The notes beneath the pieces were generated by a model. That model was not told the origin of the DNA, did no database searches, and was given only the letters and a program-made list of their open reading frames with translations. The position numbers were made by a program, and so were the translations under genes. DNA of 64,000 nt from Prolixibacteraceae bacterium (GTDB lineage Bacteria; Bacteroidota; Bacteroidia; Bacteroidales; Prolixibacteraceae). Of this stretch, positions 27,144 to 35,849 are shown in pieces (within the stretch, counting starts at the first letter, position 1; the number at the start of each line of letters is the position of its first letter). The stretch is taken from assembly GCA_019856515.1 (NCBI GenBank), contig CP082230.1:806001-870000 (forward strand), read 5' to 3'.

Positions 27144-28748
27144 CTACTGTTTATCATGACGGCGATAAGCCACATGCATCTCATCAAAACGCTTATACTG
27201 CTTCTCTAACTTAGACTCAAAATGCTTATAGTTTTTCTTAGGAGTCCATGTTGCTTCAGCTAGTGCACATAAACGAGGATATGTCATATATTCATAATGA
27301 GCAGGGGTTGTAGTAAAATTACCCCACATATTTGCTTGTGCCCCTACGATGAATTTACGTTCTTCCGCATTCAATGAAGCTGGGATAGGATTGTAACCAT
27401 ACACTGTTTCAAGCGTTAATACTTTTTTAAATCGTACGTAGGGCTCATTCTCCTTATCTGTAGATTGTAAGTAATCAAAATACAAATAGCTATTAGGGCT
27501 CATCACCACTTTGTGGTGCATCTTCGCAGCTTTAATACCACCTTTTTCACCTCGCCAACTCATCACCATAGCATTTGGATCAATACCACCCTCTAAGATT
27601 TCGTCCCAGCCGATAGCGACATGCCCTCTCTTCTTTGCATATTGGGCCACACGAGAGATGAAATAACACTGAAGCTCATCATAATCTTTCAAACCCTCTT
27701 TCTCCATTCGTGCACGACAATGAGGACACTTTTTCCAACCGTCTTTCTTCACCTCGTCGCCTCCAATATGCACAATCTTAGATGGGAATAGCGCAAAGAC
27801 CTCATCCAACACATCTTCAACAAATTGGAAGGACACCTCCTTACCTGGACAAAGCACATTGCTCATCCCACCAATTTTTAAAGAACGAACCTCGGCAGGA
27901 TTACCTGAACAAGAGATCTCTGGATAAGCAGCAATTGCAGCAATAGAGTGTGCAGGAACATCAATCTCGGGAACAATGGTAATATGTAGCTTCTCTGCAT
28001 ATTTCACCAACTCTTTCACTTGCTCTTGTGAATAGAATCCATTATCAGGTGTTTGGTTATTGTAAAATGTTTCTCCTCTTACTTGATCGATTGTATTATT
28101 ACGAGTAGATCCTACTTTAGTAAGTTCTGGATACTTCATAATTTGCAAACGCCACCCTTGGTAATCTGTCAAATGCCATTGAAAAACATTCATCTTATAC
28201 AATGCCATCAGATCCAAATGCTTCTTAATTCGATCTACCGAAACAAAGTATCGAGAACAATCTAACATATAACCTCTCCATGACAACATCGGACTATCCT
28301 CTACCTCACAACATGGAATATCCAACGAAACAGAAGGAGTCGAATAATAGCCATCCACTACAACAGGAAGTAACTGACGAATACTTTGCACCGCATAGAA
28401 AGCCCCTTTGGCATCTTTCGCTTGGATTGTAATTTGATCAGGAGTAATTGTTAAACGATACCCCTCATCCCCAAGTTTTTCTGGCCAAGACTTAACCTTT
28501 TCAAAAACAATCGAAGCCTTTTTCGCTTTAGAAATCACATCTAGTGTATAACCGTGACTGGTCTCCATGATAGAAGAAAGCATTTCCGCTTCTGCACCAA
28601 ACACTTTTGGGGCATAGACTTTCATACTAGGAAGAAAACGGAATGAACCTTGCTTTTCCACCACTTTAGTTGGCTCAGGAATAATATCAATTGCAAATAA
28701 TGAACCATACCCTAGGACTAGAGCAAGAAGAATAATGAATCTCTTCAT
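27144..28748 (-). CDS. Beta-N-acetylhexosaminidase, GH20
   Basis: A 534-residue secreted enzyme with an N-terminal signal peptide (about residues 1-19). A GH20b N-terminal domain runs to about residue 150. The catalytic barrel begins at WRGYMLDCSRYF. The catalytic pair is Asp331-Glu332 in HIGGDEVKKDGW, used in substrate-assisted hydrolysis of terminal GlcNAc or GalNAc. Other conserved points are WHLTDYQGWR and VPEIDVPAH. It is the most upstream gene of the minus-strand block with two sulfatases, so it may be transcribed first. The length is typical of Bacteroidota GH20 enzymes. Confidence 0.93.
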   Translation of the reverse strand: MKRFIILLALVLGYGSLFAIDIIPEPTKVVEKQGSFRFLPSMKVYAPKVFGAEAEMLSSIMETSHGYTLDVISKAKKASIVFEKVKSWPEKLGDEGYRLTITPDQITIQAKDAKGAFYAVQSIRQLLPVVVDGYYSTPSVSLDIPCCEVEDSPMLSWRGYMLDCSRYFVSVDRIKKHLDLMALYKMNVFQWHLTDYQGWRLQIMKYPELTKVGSTRNNTIDQVRGETFYNNQTPDNGFYSQEQVKELVKYAEKLHITIVPEIDVPAHSIAAIAAYPEISCSGNPAEVRSLKIGGMSNVLCPGKEVSFQFVEDVLDEVFALFPSKIVHIGGDEVKKDGWKKCPHCRARMEKEGLKDYDELQCYFISRVAQYAKKRGHVAIGWDEILEGGIDPNAMVMSWRGEKGGIKAAKMHHKVVMSPNSYLYFDYLQSTDKENEPYVRFKKVLTLETVYGYNPIPASLNAEERKFIVGAQANMWGNFTTTPAHYEYMTYPRLCALAEATWTPKKNYKHFESKLEKQYKRFDEMHVAYRRHDKQ

Positions 28749-29084
28749 ACGTGTTTAAATTTTGTAAGTTTATAATCAGTTTTGTGAGATAATCAAACAA
28801 GAATATTAAAGCAAAGAGTTACGATTTAACCACTTCTTTCACTCCATCTTAATATCAAAAGTCAATAAACCACCATGTTTAATTATCACCCATTAAATAT
28901 AGTCAAATTATAGTAGAGAAATCAAGCTCAAACACCTGTTTTATAATCAAAAAGGCCTTTAAAACCTTAATACTTATCAAAACAACTAATCCTGTTCATT
29001 TCTGTTGGACATAAACAAACATAAGACTACCGCCCTATGTTACCGATTTGAAAAGAACACGCTAAGTTTCATCTGTGTGCCATT

Positions 29085-29635
29085 CCGTACGTAACAACTA
29101 CTGGGAACGCCGAGCTCCTGCTCGGCATCGTACCACAACACCACCCAATAGCAATACTAAGTTTTCAATCTCTTGACACATGATGTCGAGCTAAAGCGCT
29201 GCACTCGCAGCGGCAGTCACAGATTTTGTACATCCAAACAATTTCAACCAAGCCCCGAAAAGGGTGGCCGAACATAGCCCAATGGTGAAATAAATATATT
29301 GCACCCAAGCGCAACATAGAAATGAGCATTGGGTACACCATCCATCAAAAATCAAGGGCTGAAAGCCTGGCCCAAATCAACTCTTCGACATGACATACCA
29401 AGAAGAATACCACAACCCAAGATCGTCTTGGGGCAGACTTACAGCCTTCAGTTGATGATTACATGATTTCCCAAGGCTCCAACCGACACCTTGACCTTAC
29501 GGTCAAACTATGGTCTCCACCATTGGGCTAAATTTGGTTTCCCTTTCAGAGAATGTTGCTGTATGGAATAAAAATCCTGTGTCTATCTGTCCGATCAGTT
29601 TCAATCTGTGTGCTATTGTTTCCCCTTGCAACACG
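29085..29635 (+). repeat. Dispersed repeat, copy 2 (structured)
   Basis: This copy matches 23385-23915 over its length. The first hairpin reads GCCGAG/CTCGGC (29109-29126). The long central hairpin has diverged in the middle, but its base pairs CCCAATG (29278-29284) with CATTGGG (29327-29333), a compensated change from CCCAAGG/CCTTGGG in copy 1. It lies in a 1.07-kb gene-free interval (28749-29816) between the GH20 gene and mnmE. The flanking parts of that interval show nothing else. Confidence 0.85.
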
Positions 29636-29837
29636 ACCAAAACTCTTCGTATCTTCGTGATGAATTTAATCTGTGTCATACTTATTCCATTCATTCGTCA
29701 CAACACATCCACCATTCAAAGTATAGCATAACTCATCATTATAAACAGATAAATCACTACCTTTGCCATTCTGTCCAATAAACAGCAAAAAATATTTGGC
29801 AGGAACACGATAACAGTTGAATGTAATTACAAAAAAT

Positions 29838-31238
29838 ATGATTGATCAATCTACCATATGTGCTATTAGTACGGCTCCTGGAGTAGGAGGAATAGCAGTC
29901 CTTCGTCTATCTGGTAATGAAGCAATAACCATTGCCGATAAAGTTTTTGTCTCACCAAAAGAGGGGAAACGACTGGTGGATCAAAAAGCCAATACGCTTC
30001 ACTTTGGAACAATACAAGAGGGGGAAAAAGTAATTGATGAAGTAGTCACCTCTATTTTTAAGTCACCTCACTCTTTTACAGGAGAAGACGTAGTAGAGAT
30101 CTCTTGTCATGGATCACAATATATCCAACAGCAACTACTTCAACTGTTAATGAAAAGCGGTGCACGATTAGCTAATCCAGGTGAATTCACCCAAAGAGCA
30201 TTTCTCAATGGAAAGATGGATCTAAGTCAAGCAGAAGCAGTAGCCGATTTGATTGCATCCAACTCAGCAGCATCACACAAAATGGCAATGAATCAGATGA
30301 AGGGAGGGTTCTCTAAAGAGTTAATGTCTCTTCGCAACGAACTTCTACAAATCGTATCATTAATTGAGCTGGAGCTGGACTTCAGTGAAGAAGAAGTAGA
30401 ATTTGCAGATCGTACACAACTGACGAATCTAGCAAACAACATCTCTGAAATGATTCATAGTCTAGCAGACTCTTTCTCATTAGGTAATGCCATCAAAAAT
30501 GGAGTTCCTGTAGCCATTGTAGGAGAAACTAATGTTGGAAAGTCAACACTATTAAATGCCCTTCTTAACGAAGAGAAAGCAATCGTTTCTGAGATCGAAG
30601 GGACCACTCGCGATGTCATCGAAGATGTCATTAACATTGAAGGGGTAGCCTTCCGTTTTATTGACACTGCAGGTATACGAACCACCAAAGATAAGATTGA
30701 AAGTCTTGGTATCGAGCGCACCTTCCAGAAGCTACAACAAGCACAAGTTGTTCTTTATATGATGGACCTATCTCGCCCGATCAAAGAGAATATAGAACGA
30801 TTAGATGAAGTTCGTGAAAAAATCTCTGACGAACAACAAGTCATCATTGTAGGAAACAAAGCCGATGTGGCTGGAAAGCAAGCCATCGACACCCTTCTCT
30901 CTGAACTACCTTTGGCACACAACGAAGAGCTATGTTTTATCTCTGCCAAAGAGCAGAAAAATATCGGGCAACTCCGTTCTCTGCTACTAGAAGTATCCGA
31001 AGTTGCAAACTTTAACACACAAGATGTCATTGTTTCTAACGCAAGACACTTCGAAGCACTAACCAAAGCAGGCGAAGCCATCGACCGTGTTATCCAAGGT
31101 ATCGAATCAGGTATCTCTAACGACTTCGTATCCCAAGACATACGCGAATGTATGCACTACCTTGGCGAAATCACTGGTGCCATCAACACCGACGAAGTAC
31201 TAGGAAACATCTTCAAGAACTTCTGTATCGGAAAATAA
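29838..31238 (+). CDS. mnmE: tRNA modification GTPase MnmE
   Basis: From ATG 29838 the protein is 466 residues, starting MIDQSTICAISTAPG as is usual for MnmE; a TTG at 29817 is a less likely start. The N-terminal tetrahydrofolate-binding domain and helical domain flank a G domain with P-loop GETNVGKST, switch G3 DTAG and G4 NKAD. The invariant C-terminal CIGK ends the protein. With MnmG it installs the carboxymethylaminomethyl group on U34 of several tRNAs. It stands alone with a strong terminator. Confidence 0.96.
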   Translation: MIDQSTICAISTAPGVGGIAVLRLSGNEAITIADKVFVSPKEGKRLVDQKANTLHFGTIQEGEKVIDEVVTSIFKSPHSFTGEDVVEISCHGSQYIQQQLLQLLMKSGARLANPGEFTQRAFLNGKMDLSQAEAVADLIASNSAASHKMAMNQMKGGFSKELMSLRNELLQIVSLIELELDFSEEEVEFADRTQLTNLANNISEMIHSLADSFSLGNAIKNGVPVAIVGETNVGKSTLLNALLNEEKAIVSEIEGTTRDVIEDVINIEGVAFRFIDTAGIRTTKDKIESLGIERTFQKLQQAQVVLYMMDLSRPIKENIERLDEVREKISDEQQVIIVGNKADVAGKQAIDTLLSELPLAHNEELCFISAKEQKNIGQLRSLLLEVSEVANFNTQDVIVSNARHFEALTKAGEAIDRVIQGIESGISNDFVSQDIRECMHYLGEITGAINTDEVLGNIFKNFCIGK

Positions 31239-31261
31239 TACGACACAAAAAAACATATACC

Positions 31262-31295
31262 AAGGGACTGCAACAAGCGTAGTCCCTTTTTTTAT
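31262..31295 (+). terminator. Intrinsic terminator of mnmE
   Basis: The arms AAGGGACT (31262-31269) and AGTCCCTT (31281-31288) are followed by a run of T. It lies 24 bp past the stop codon. Confidence 0.92.
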
Positions 31296-31445
31296 TCCCA
31301 CACCCCCATCCGCCTCCCCCATTTCCCCCATGTCAAAGGACAATCCTAAGCTTATCATTCCTTAGAAAATACAATACCTCGGTCATCCAACCAAAAGTTC
31401 CTAAAATCGGCACACTTTTGTCATAAAATGCATATAACTAAAGAG

Positions 31446-31480
31446 GAAGAGCCACGGATTAGACGGATTAACACGGGTTC
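31446..31480. repeat. Degenerate CACGGATT-type repeat word
   Basis: The words CCACGGATT, GACGGATT and ACACGGGTT occur in a row. From memory, similar degenerate words are common in gene-poor accessory DNA of Bacteroidota. It marks the left side of the defence island. Confidence 0.4.
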
Positions 31481-31526
31481 TTTAAATTCACTACTAAGAC
31501 ATGAAGTGGATTGTCACAGATCGCGA

Positions 31527-31628
31527 TTCTATGCTGCAACATTCCATGAAAGGGAATTCGAACCTAGTCCAAAGGTAATAAACATAGCTTGAACGGAAGG
31601 TCTGGATATCGGCTGGAGTCTTGGAAAA
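31527..31628 (-). repeat. Dispersed repeat, copy 3 (3' fragment, diverged)
   Basis: On the minus strand this fragment aligns with the last ~110 bp of copies 1 and 2: a CCAAGACTCCAGCCGA segment, a middle with altered bases, then CCCTTTCATGGAATGTTGC. Only the 3' part is present. It lies within the 540-bp gene-free interval between mnmE and the XRE gene. Confidence 0.65.
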
Positions 31629-31778
31629 GAAGACACGAAGCAGTATGGTCGCAGATTCAATGGATTAGACAAATCATAGAAGGATAACCTATCCTAAAAT
31701 ATTTCCCTCGACCTTTCTTTTGTTTGACTTTTCTTTATTACATTAGCCAATATTTGACAAGTCTAAACAAAAACAGTC

Positions 31779-32069
31779 ATGTTTTTTGGGAAACGCATAA
31801 AAGAATTAAGAGACGAGAAGAAATTGTTGCAACGACAATTAGCTGCCGAATTAGAAATCGACACGCCAATGTACAGTAAAATTGAACGTGGCGAACGACG
31901 ACCAAAGAGAGAGCAGGTGATAAAATTAGCTCACCTACTAGGAGCGGATCAAAACGAGTTTATAGCTCTTTGGCTTGCAAGTCAAGTGTTCCAGATTATT
32001 GAAAATGAATCACAAGCAGCAAGAGCTATTGAGTTAGTTACGATGAACCTAAACAAGAAAAACAATTAA
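31779..32069 (+). CDS. XRE-family helix-turn-helix regulator of the Septu-like locus
   Basis: A 96-residue DNA-binding protein with a canonical Cro/C1 helix-turn-helix at about residues 7-60 (KELRDEKKLLQRQLAAELEI, then YSKIERGERRP). The remaining helices may serve for dimerisation. Its stop lies 4 bp before the ATPase gene, so it is the first gene of the ptuAB-like operon. It is most probably the locus's own repressor. Small XRE genes are frequent at the head of defence operons. Confidence 0.85.
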   Translation: MFFGKRIKELRDEKKLLQRQLAAELEIDTPMYSKIERGERRPKREQVIKLAHLLGADQNEFIALWLASQVFQIIENESQAARAIELVTMNLNKKNN

Positions 32070-32073
32070 AGTC

Positions 32074-33351
32074 ATGATAATTAATAAACTTCACATAAAA
32101 AATTTCAGAGGTTATGAGGAAATTGAAATCCCCTTGCACTCTGGTTTTAACCTAATTATTGGCGATAACGGTAGTGGAAAGACTTCAATTCTTGAAGCAT
32201 TAACTATTTCAATGGGCTCATTATTTCTAGGAATTCGCAATACGGATTCAAGACATATCTTATCACAAGATGTGATGATTAAAACATTTGAGGATTCCGA
32301 AGAGTTTGGTTTTCCAGTTATTGTTACGGCAAATGGCACTATTAATCATAAAGAAATTAATTGGACACGACAATTAAACAAATTAAATGGACGCACTCTA
32401 ATTGTCGGCGCAAAAAGAATAAAAGAAACAGGTGTTGATTACGATAAAATGATTAGATCTGGAGAAGATATAACCCTTCCAATCTTAGCTTATTATGCGA
32501 CAGGACGACTTTTTGATGAGGCTAGACAAACCAAAGACAAAGAAAGTAAAACTCCTGAAATTGCATCACGACTAAGAGCTTATAAGCAATGTTTAAAAGC
32601 CAAATCTACATTTAAACAATTCATAAAATGGTACAAAGGGAAAGAGTTGTCCAAAATTCAAAAAGGAGTTACTGACACCAATTATAAAATCGTAAAAGAA
32701 GCAATTATCAGTAATATACCTGATTGTAAGAATATCTATTACGAGTTTGACCCCGACAAACCACAAGGTCTTAAAGTTATACTACAAGATGGTCGTACAC
32801 TTCCATTTTCATACCTAAGCGACGGTACTCGTAACTTCTTAGCTCTTATTGCCGATATTGCATAAATGTGTCACCTTAAATCCACAGATAAAAGAAGACG
32901 CATTAATTCAAACGACAGGGATTGTGTTAATCGATGAATTAGATCTACACCTGCATCCTGATTGGCAAAAACAAATTATTATAGGACTGAAATCTACATT
33001 TCCTAAAGTTCAGTTTGTTTGCACAACCCACTCTCCTTTCCTCATACAAGAAACAGAAGTGAATCAATTAATCAAGTTAAAAAATAGCAAGATTGAAAAA
33101 TAGGCTCAGCCAATAACCTTAGTATCGAAGATATTGCTGAAGAATATCAAGATATGGTCAACCCACAATGGAGTAAAAAAAGACTGCTCATGTTCGAAGT
33201 GGCTAAAAAATACTATCAGGCAGTTAAAGATGGTAATGAAACGCCTGAATTAAAACAGGAGTTTGATGATGCAATGAAACCTTTTGCTCAAGATTCAGCT
33301 TATTATGCCATCATTGAACAAGAACGAATTATTAATAATCTCAAAAAATAA
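32074..33351 (+). pseudogene. ptuA: Septu-type ATPase PtuA, broken by two frameshifts
   Basis: Three consecutive frames encode one AAA/SMC-like ATPase. Part 1 (32074-32865) has the Walker A GDNGSGKT (residues 30-37) and ends at LSDGTRNFLALIADIA. Part 2 continues with HKCVTLNPQ, Walker B IVLIDELDLHLHP and CTTHSPF up to TAG at 33101. Part 3 resumes with GSANNLSIEDIAEEYQDM and runs to 33351. The first lesion looks like loss of CA near 32862, the second like loss of one A in the poly-A at about 33097. The net change is a multiple of three. As written, no full ATPase can be made. Sequencing error at these points cannot be excluded. Confidence 0.85.
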
Positions 33352-33354
33352 TTC

Positions 33355-34041
33355 ATGAGACCTGTTGATAAAGGAAATGCCCCAAAAACATATACAGATC
33401 ACGGACAAGCTCGTCACGATCTTGCGAAGGTAGTTGGTTATTATTGTTCATATTGTGAAATGCCAACTTGGAATATGATTGAAGTGGAACATATTATTCC
33501 AAGAAAAAATGGAGGTGCTCCGTTAAGCTGGAGTAATTTTCTACTATCATGTAAATATTGCAATACAGTTAAAAGCAATCGCAATGCCAATCGTACTGGT
33601 TATCTATGGCCAGATATTGACAATACAGATCTGGCTTTTGAATACTCACAAGCAAATGTAATTCAAGCGAAAAGCAATTTACCTGCAAATATTCAATCCT
33701 TGGCAAATTCTACAATTGATCTAATGGGATTAGACAGAATTCCTGGCGGTGTGAATGAACCCACAGAAGCTGATACGAGATGGATATCAAGACAAGTTGC
33801 TTGGAATCAAGCATCAGATGCCCTTAATAGATGGAATCAGGCAAAAATCCAGGTAATGGCGGAACAAATTGCTTCAAATGCAAAAAGTACTGGTCACTAC
33901 TCCATCTGGATAGAAGTATTCAAAAACGAAGCAATGGTAATAACTGAAATCGATAATCAATACAAGCAGATTGCTTTATACAAACAGCTCAATCGACAAG
34001 GAAACAGAATCATCCGATATGGAGGTGCCAATTTAAGATAG
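33355..34041 (+). CDS. ptuB: Septu-type HNH endonuclease PtuB
   Basis: A 228-residue nuclease. An HNH domain with zinc-binding CxxC pairs spans about residues 24-75 (YCSYCEMP, EVEHIIPRKNGG, NFLLSCKYCNTVKSNR). The remainder is helical. Following an ATPase gene after 3 bp, it matches PtuB of the Septu anti-phage system, in which PtuA and PtuB act together to cleave nucleic acid on infection. The reading frame is intact although its partner gene is broken, so the nuclease may be orphaned. Confidence 0.82.
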   Translation: MRPVDKGNAPKTYTDHGQARHDLAKVVGYYCSYCEMPTWNMIEVEHIIPRKNGGAPLSWSNFLLSCKYCNTVKSNRNANRTGYLWPDIDNTDLAFEYSQANVIQAKSNLPANIQSLANSTIDLMGLDRIPGGVNEPTEADTRWISRQVAWNQASDALNRWNQAKIQVMAEQIASNAKSTGHYSIWIEVFKNEAMVITEIDNQYKQIALYKQLNRQGNRIIRYGGANLR

Positions 34042-34125
34042 TAGAATAACTAGATAGGCAAGGAAAATCTAGCCAGTAGAGTAGAGCTGTGAGTGCAATA
34101 ATAGATGCACTCCAGCCCCCTCATC

Positions 34126-34158
34126 AATCCGTACGTGCTGTTTTCCCGCATACGGCTT
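34126..34158 (-). ncRNA. Group II intron domain V
   Basis: A 33-nt hairpin with the conserved catalytic architecture: a GCCGTA/TACGG lower stem, a bulge, and a GCGGGAAAACAGC upper stem and loop. Domain VI (about 34080-34122) follows, with GAGTGCA/TGCACTC pairing. Confidence 0.8.
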
Positions 34159-34194
34159 TCCTGTATATTTTGTCTAAAGCATTCACAAATAAGG

Positions 34195-35471
34195 TCAACA
34201 AGGATGGTATTGGGTAGGATCGATTAATCCGTAATAACGAACTAATGTCTCAAAGGTATTGGGTCCATAATGCCTACATCTTCGCTGGCTTTTGCGTCGA
34301 TAATAACGAAACAGTTTGTGACTTAAGTAGTATCGCAACTTGCGCTTACTTACCGAGGTATTCGTAACTCCTCTTATTTCATAGTAGTTAATCCAGCCTC
34401 TTACTAAGCTATTAAGTCCTCGTACTAAATCCGTGGGGTTTTTATGTCCACGCCTTTTTAAATAATCTGATATTTTCCATCGTAGCTTTTTTTCTGAATC
34501 CGAGTTCGGTACAATATTTATATACCGTAGATCTCGCCCATAAAGATCTTTATCATTACGAAACGTAAAACCTAAAAACGTAAAACTAGCCTCTTTCGCA
34601 TCAATATGCTCGGTCTTTTCAATATTTAAGACCAAGTCCATTCTTGTCAAAAGATGATGAAGTTGATCCTTAACATCTGTTGTTATGATCTTGCCCATCA
34701 GAACAAAGTCATCCGCATACCTTATCATTTTTACGCCTGAAACTCCAAAAAGACTTTGTGTATTGTTGACTATGCGATCAAGTAAATTCATATAGATATT
34801 GGCCAACAATGGGGATATTACGCCACCTTGTGGGGTGCCTAAATGATTACTTTTACCGCCTGTCATTTTGTTGCCGTCTTTTACGGGGGCTTTTAGCCAT
34901 TTCTTGATTAGTCGTAAAATCCTTGGATCCGTGATCCGCTCCTTTAAAGCAATCATCAATTTTGAATGTGGGATAGTATCAAAGTATTGGCTTAAATCTG
35001 CATCATAGGTTGTGGTGTTTCCTTTTTGTAATTGTTCCTTTATCTCTCTGATCGCTCCTTTGGTGCTCCGTTCTGGGCGAAACCCATAAGAGCTTTCATC
35101 AAAGTCCGCCTCGAAAATCGGTTCAAGAACCAAAAGACACGCGGTCTGTGCAATTCTATCTCGGACTGTAGGAATACCTAAAGGACGTGTCTTGCCATTT
35201 GCCTTTTCGATCAGCTTGCGCTTTACCTCTTCTGGTCGATAGGTTTGTTGGCGTAAATCTTCTCTTAGTTCTTCTAAGTATCGGTCGACACCGTAAAGCT
35301 CAACATCTTCTATACGCATCCCATCAATGCCTACACTACCATTATTCCTTCGTACTCGAACCCATGATTCTCGCAGGATATACAATAGAAAACTTTGTCG
35401 TATAGTACGTAAAACTTATTCTTTCGACTTTGTTTGGCTCTTCGATATAGATTCCGTTGTAAAGTAATCAC
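34195..35471 (-). pseudogene. ltrA: Group II intron reverse transcriptase/maturase, frameshifted
   Basis: The main frame (35385-34195, 396 residues) holds RT motifs 1-7 with the active site YADD and preceding RY (residues 222-226), GTPQGGVISPLLANIYM, FLGFTF and a C-terminal maturase domain ending at YGLIDPTQYHPC. No endonuclease domain is present. The usual N-terminus (LQRNLYRRAKQ, then FYVLYDKVF) is found in another frame from about 35471 to 35390. A single missing base around 35388-35392 would join them as DKVFYxDILRESW. An alternative TTG start at 35385 would give a protein lacking about 30 N-terminal residues. Confidence 0.85.
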
Positions 35472-35575
35472 TGATTTTTCTTCTATATTGCAACATTCCC
35501 TGAAAGGAAATTCGAACATAACCCAACGGTAAAAAACTTAGCTTAACTGAAGGTTTGATGCGACAATTCTCAATT
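35471..35575 (-). repeat. Dispersed repeat, copy 4 (3' fragment)
   Basis: On the minus strand the fragment includes CCTTCAGTTAAGCTAAG, a GTTGGGTTATG middle and CCTTTCAGGGAATGTTGC, then TATAGAAGAAAAATCAGT. It aligns with the last ~105 bp of copies 1 and 2. It runs directly into the reverse transcriptase frame, so it forms the left junction of the truncated intron. Confidence 0.65.
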
Positions 35576-35797
35576 CAAATAACCAATCCATTCAATAGAT
35601 CAACACGATTTTTCACTCATGCATCTCTCCCAACGCCCTTTCCCCAAAAGCACTTCTATTATTAAGTTTAATTTGCAGGTCATTATAAAATAGTCTAATT
35701 TTGTTGTTTGAATGGTCGATGTTTATATATGTTTTTAGTAATCCAAATATAATATGAATTATCGACCTTTTAATTATGTCTGAATTTTAGGAACAAG

Positions 35798-35845
35798 CCC
35801 TGTTAGCAATCATAAACAGGGGGATTAGCTAATTGGTAGAAGATT
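35798..35845 (+). other. Hairpin and tRNA-like fragment before mcrB
   Basis: A hairpin CCCTGTT/AACAGGG is followed by GGGGGATTAGCTAATTGGTAG, which resembles the acceptor and D-arm of a tRNA but lacks the rest. It is too short to call a tRNA. It could be a scar of integration into a tRNA gene or chance. The mcrB start lies a few bases downstream. Confidence 0.25.
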
Positions 35846-35849
35846 TAGT

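Larger units (their letters stand above)
34076..35471 (-). mobile_element. 5'-truncated group II intron
   Basis: On the minus strand the element contains a maturase-type reverse transcriptase gene (35471-34195) and, 36 bp after its stop, a good group II domain V and a domain VI. Domain V is at 34158-34126, reading AAGCCGTATGCGG, the GAAAA tetraloop region, then CAGCACGTACGG. The 3' end lies near 34076-34080. Upstream of the reverse transcriptase, where domains I to III should occupy several hundred bases, the sequence is instead dispersed-repeat copy 4. I see no GTGYG 5' end. It is therefore probably a dead, truncated copy. It lies 35 bp after ptuB. Confidence 0.75.

Noticed and set aside
32074..35471. 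A retron-type system (reverse transcriptase beside PtuA/PtuB)
   Set aside because: The reverse transcriptase is on the opposite strand, has a maturase domain and is followed by group II domains V and VI. No msr-msd-like repeat was seen. It is an intron, not a retron.
35819..35845. A complete tRNA gene
   Set aside because: Only the acceptor/D-arm-like string is visible; no anticodon or T-arm with correct pairing follows.
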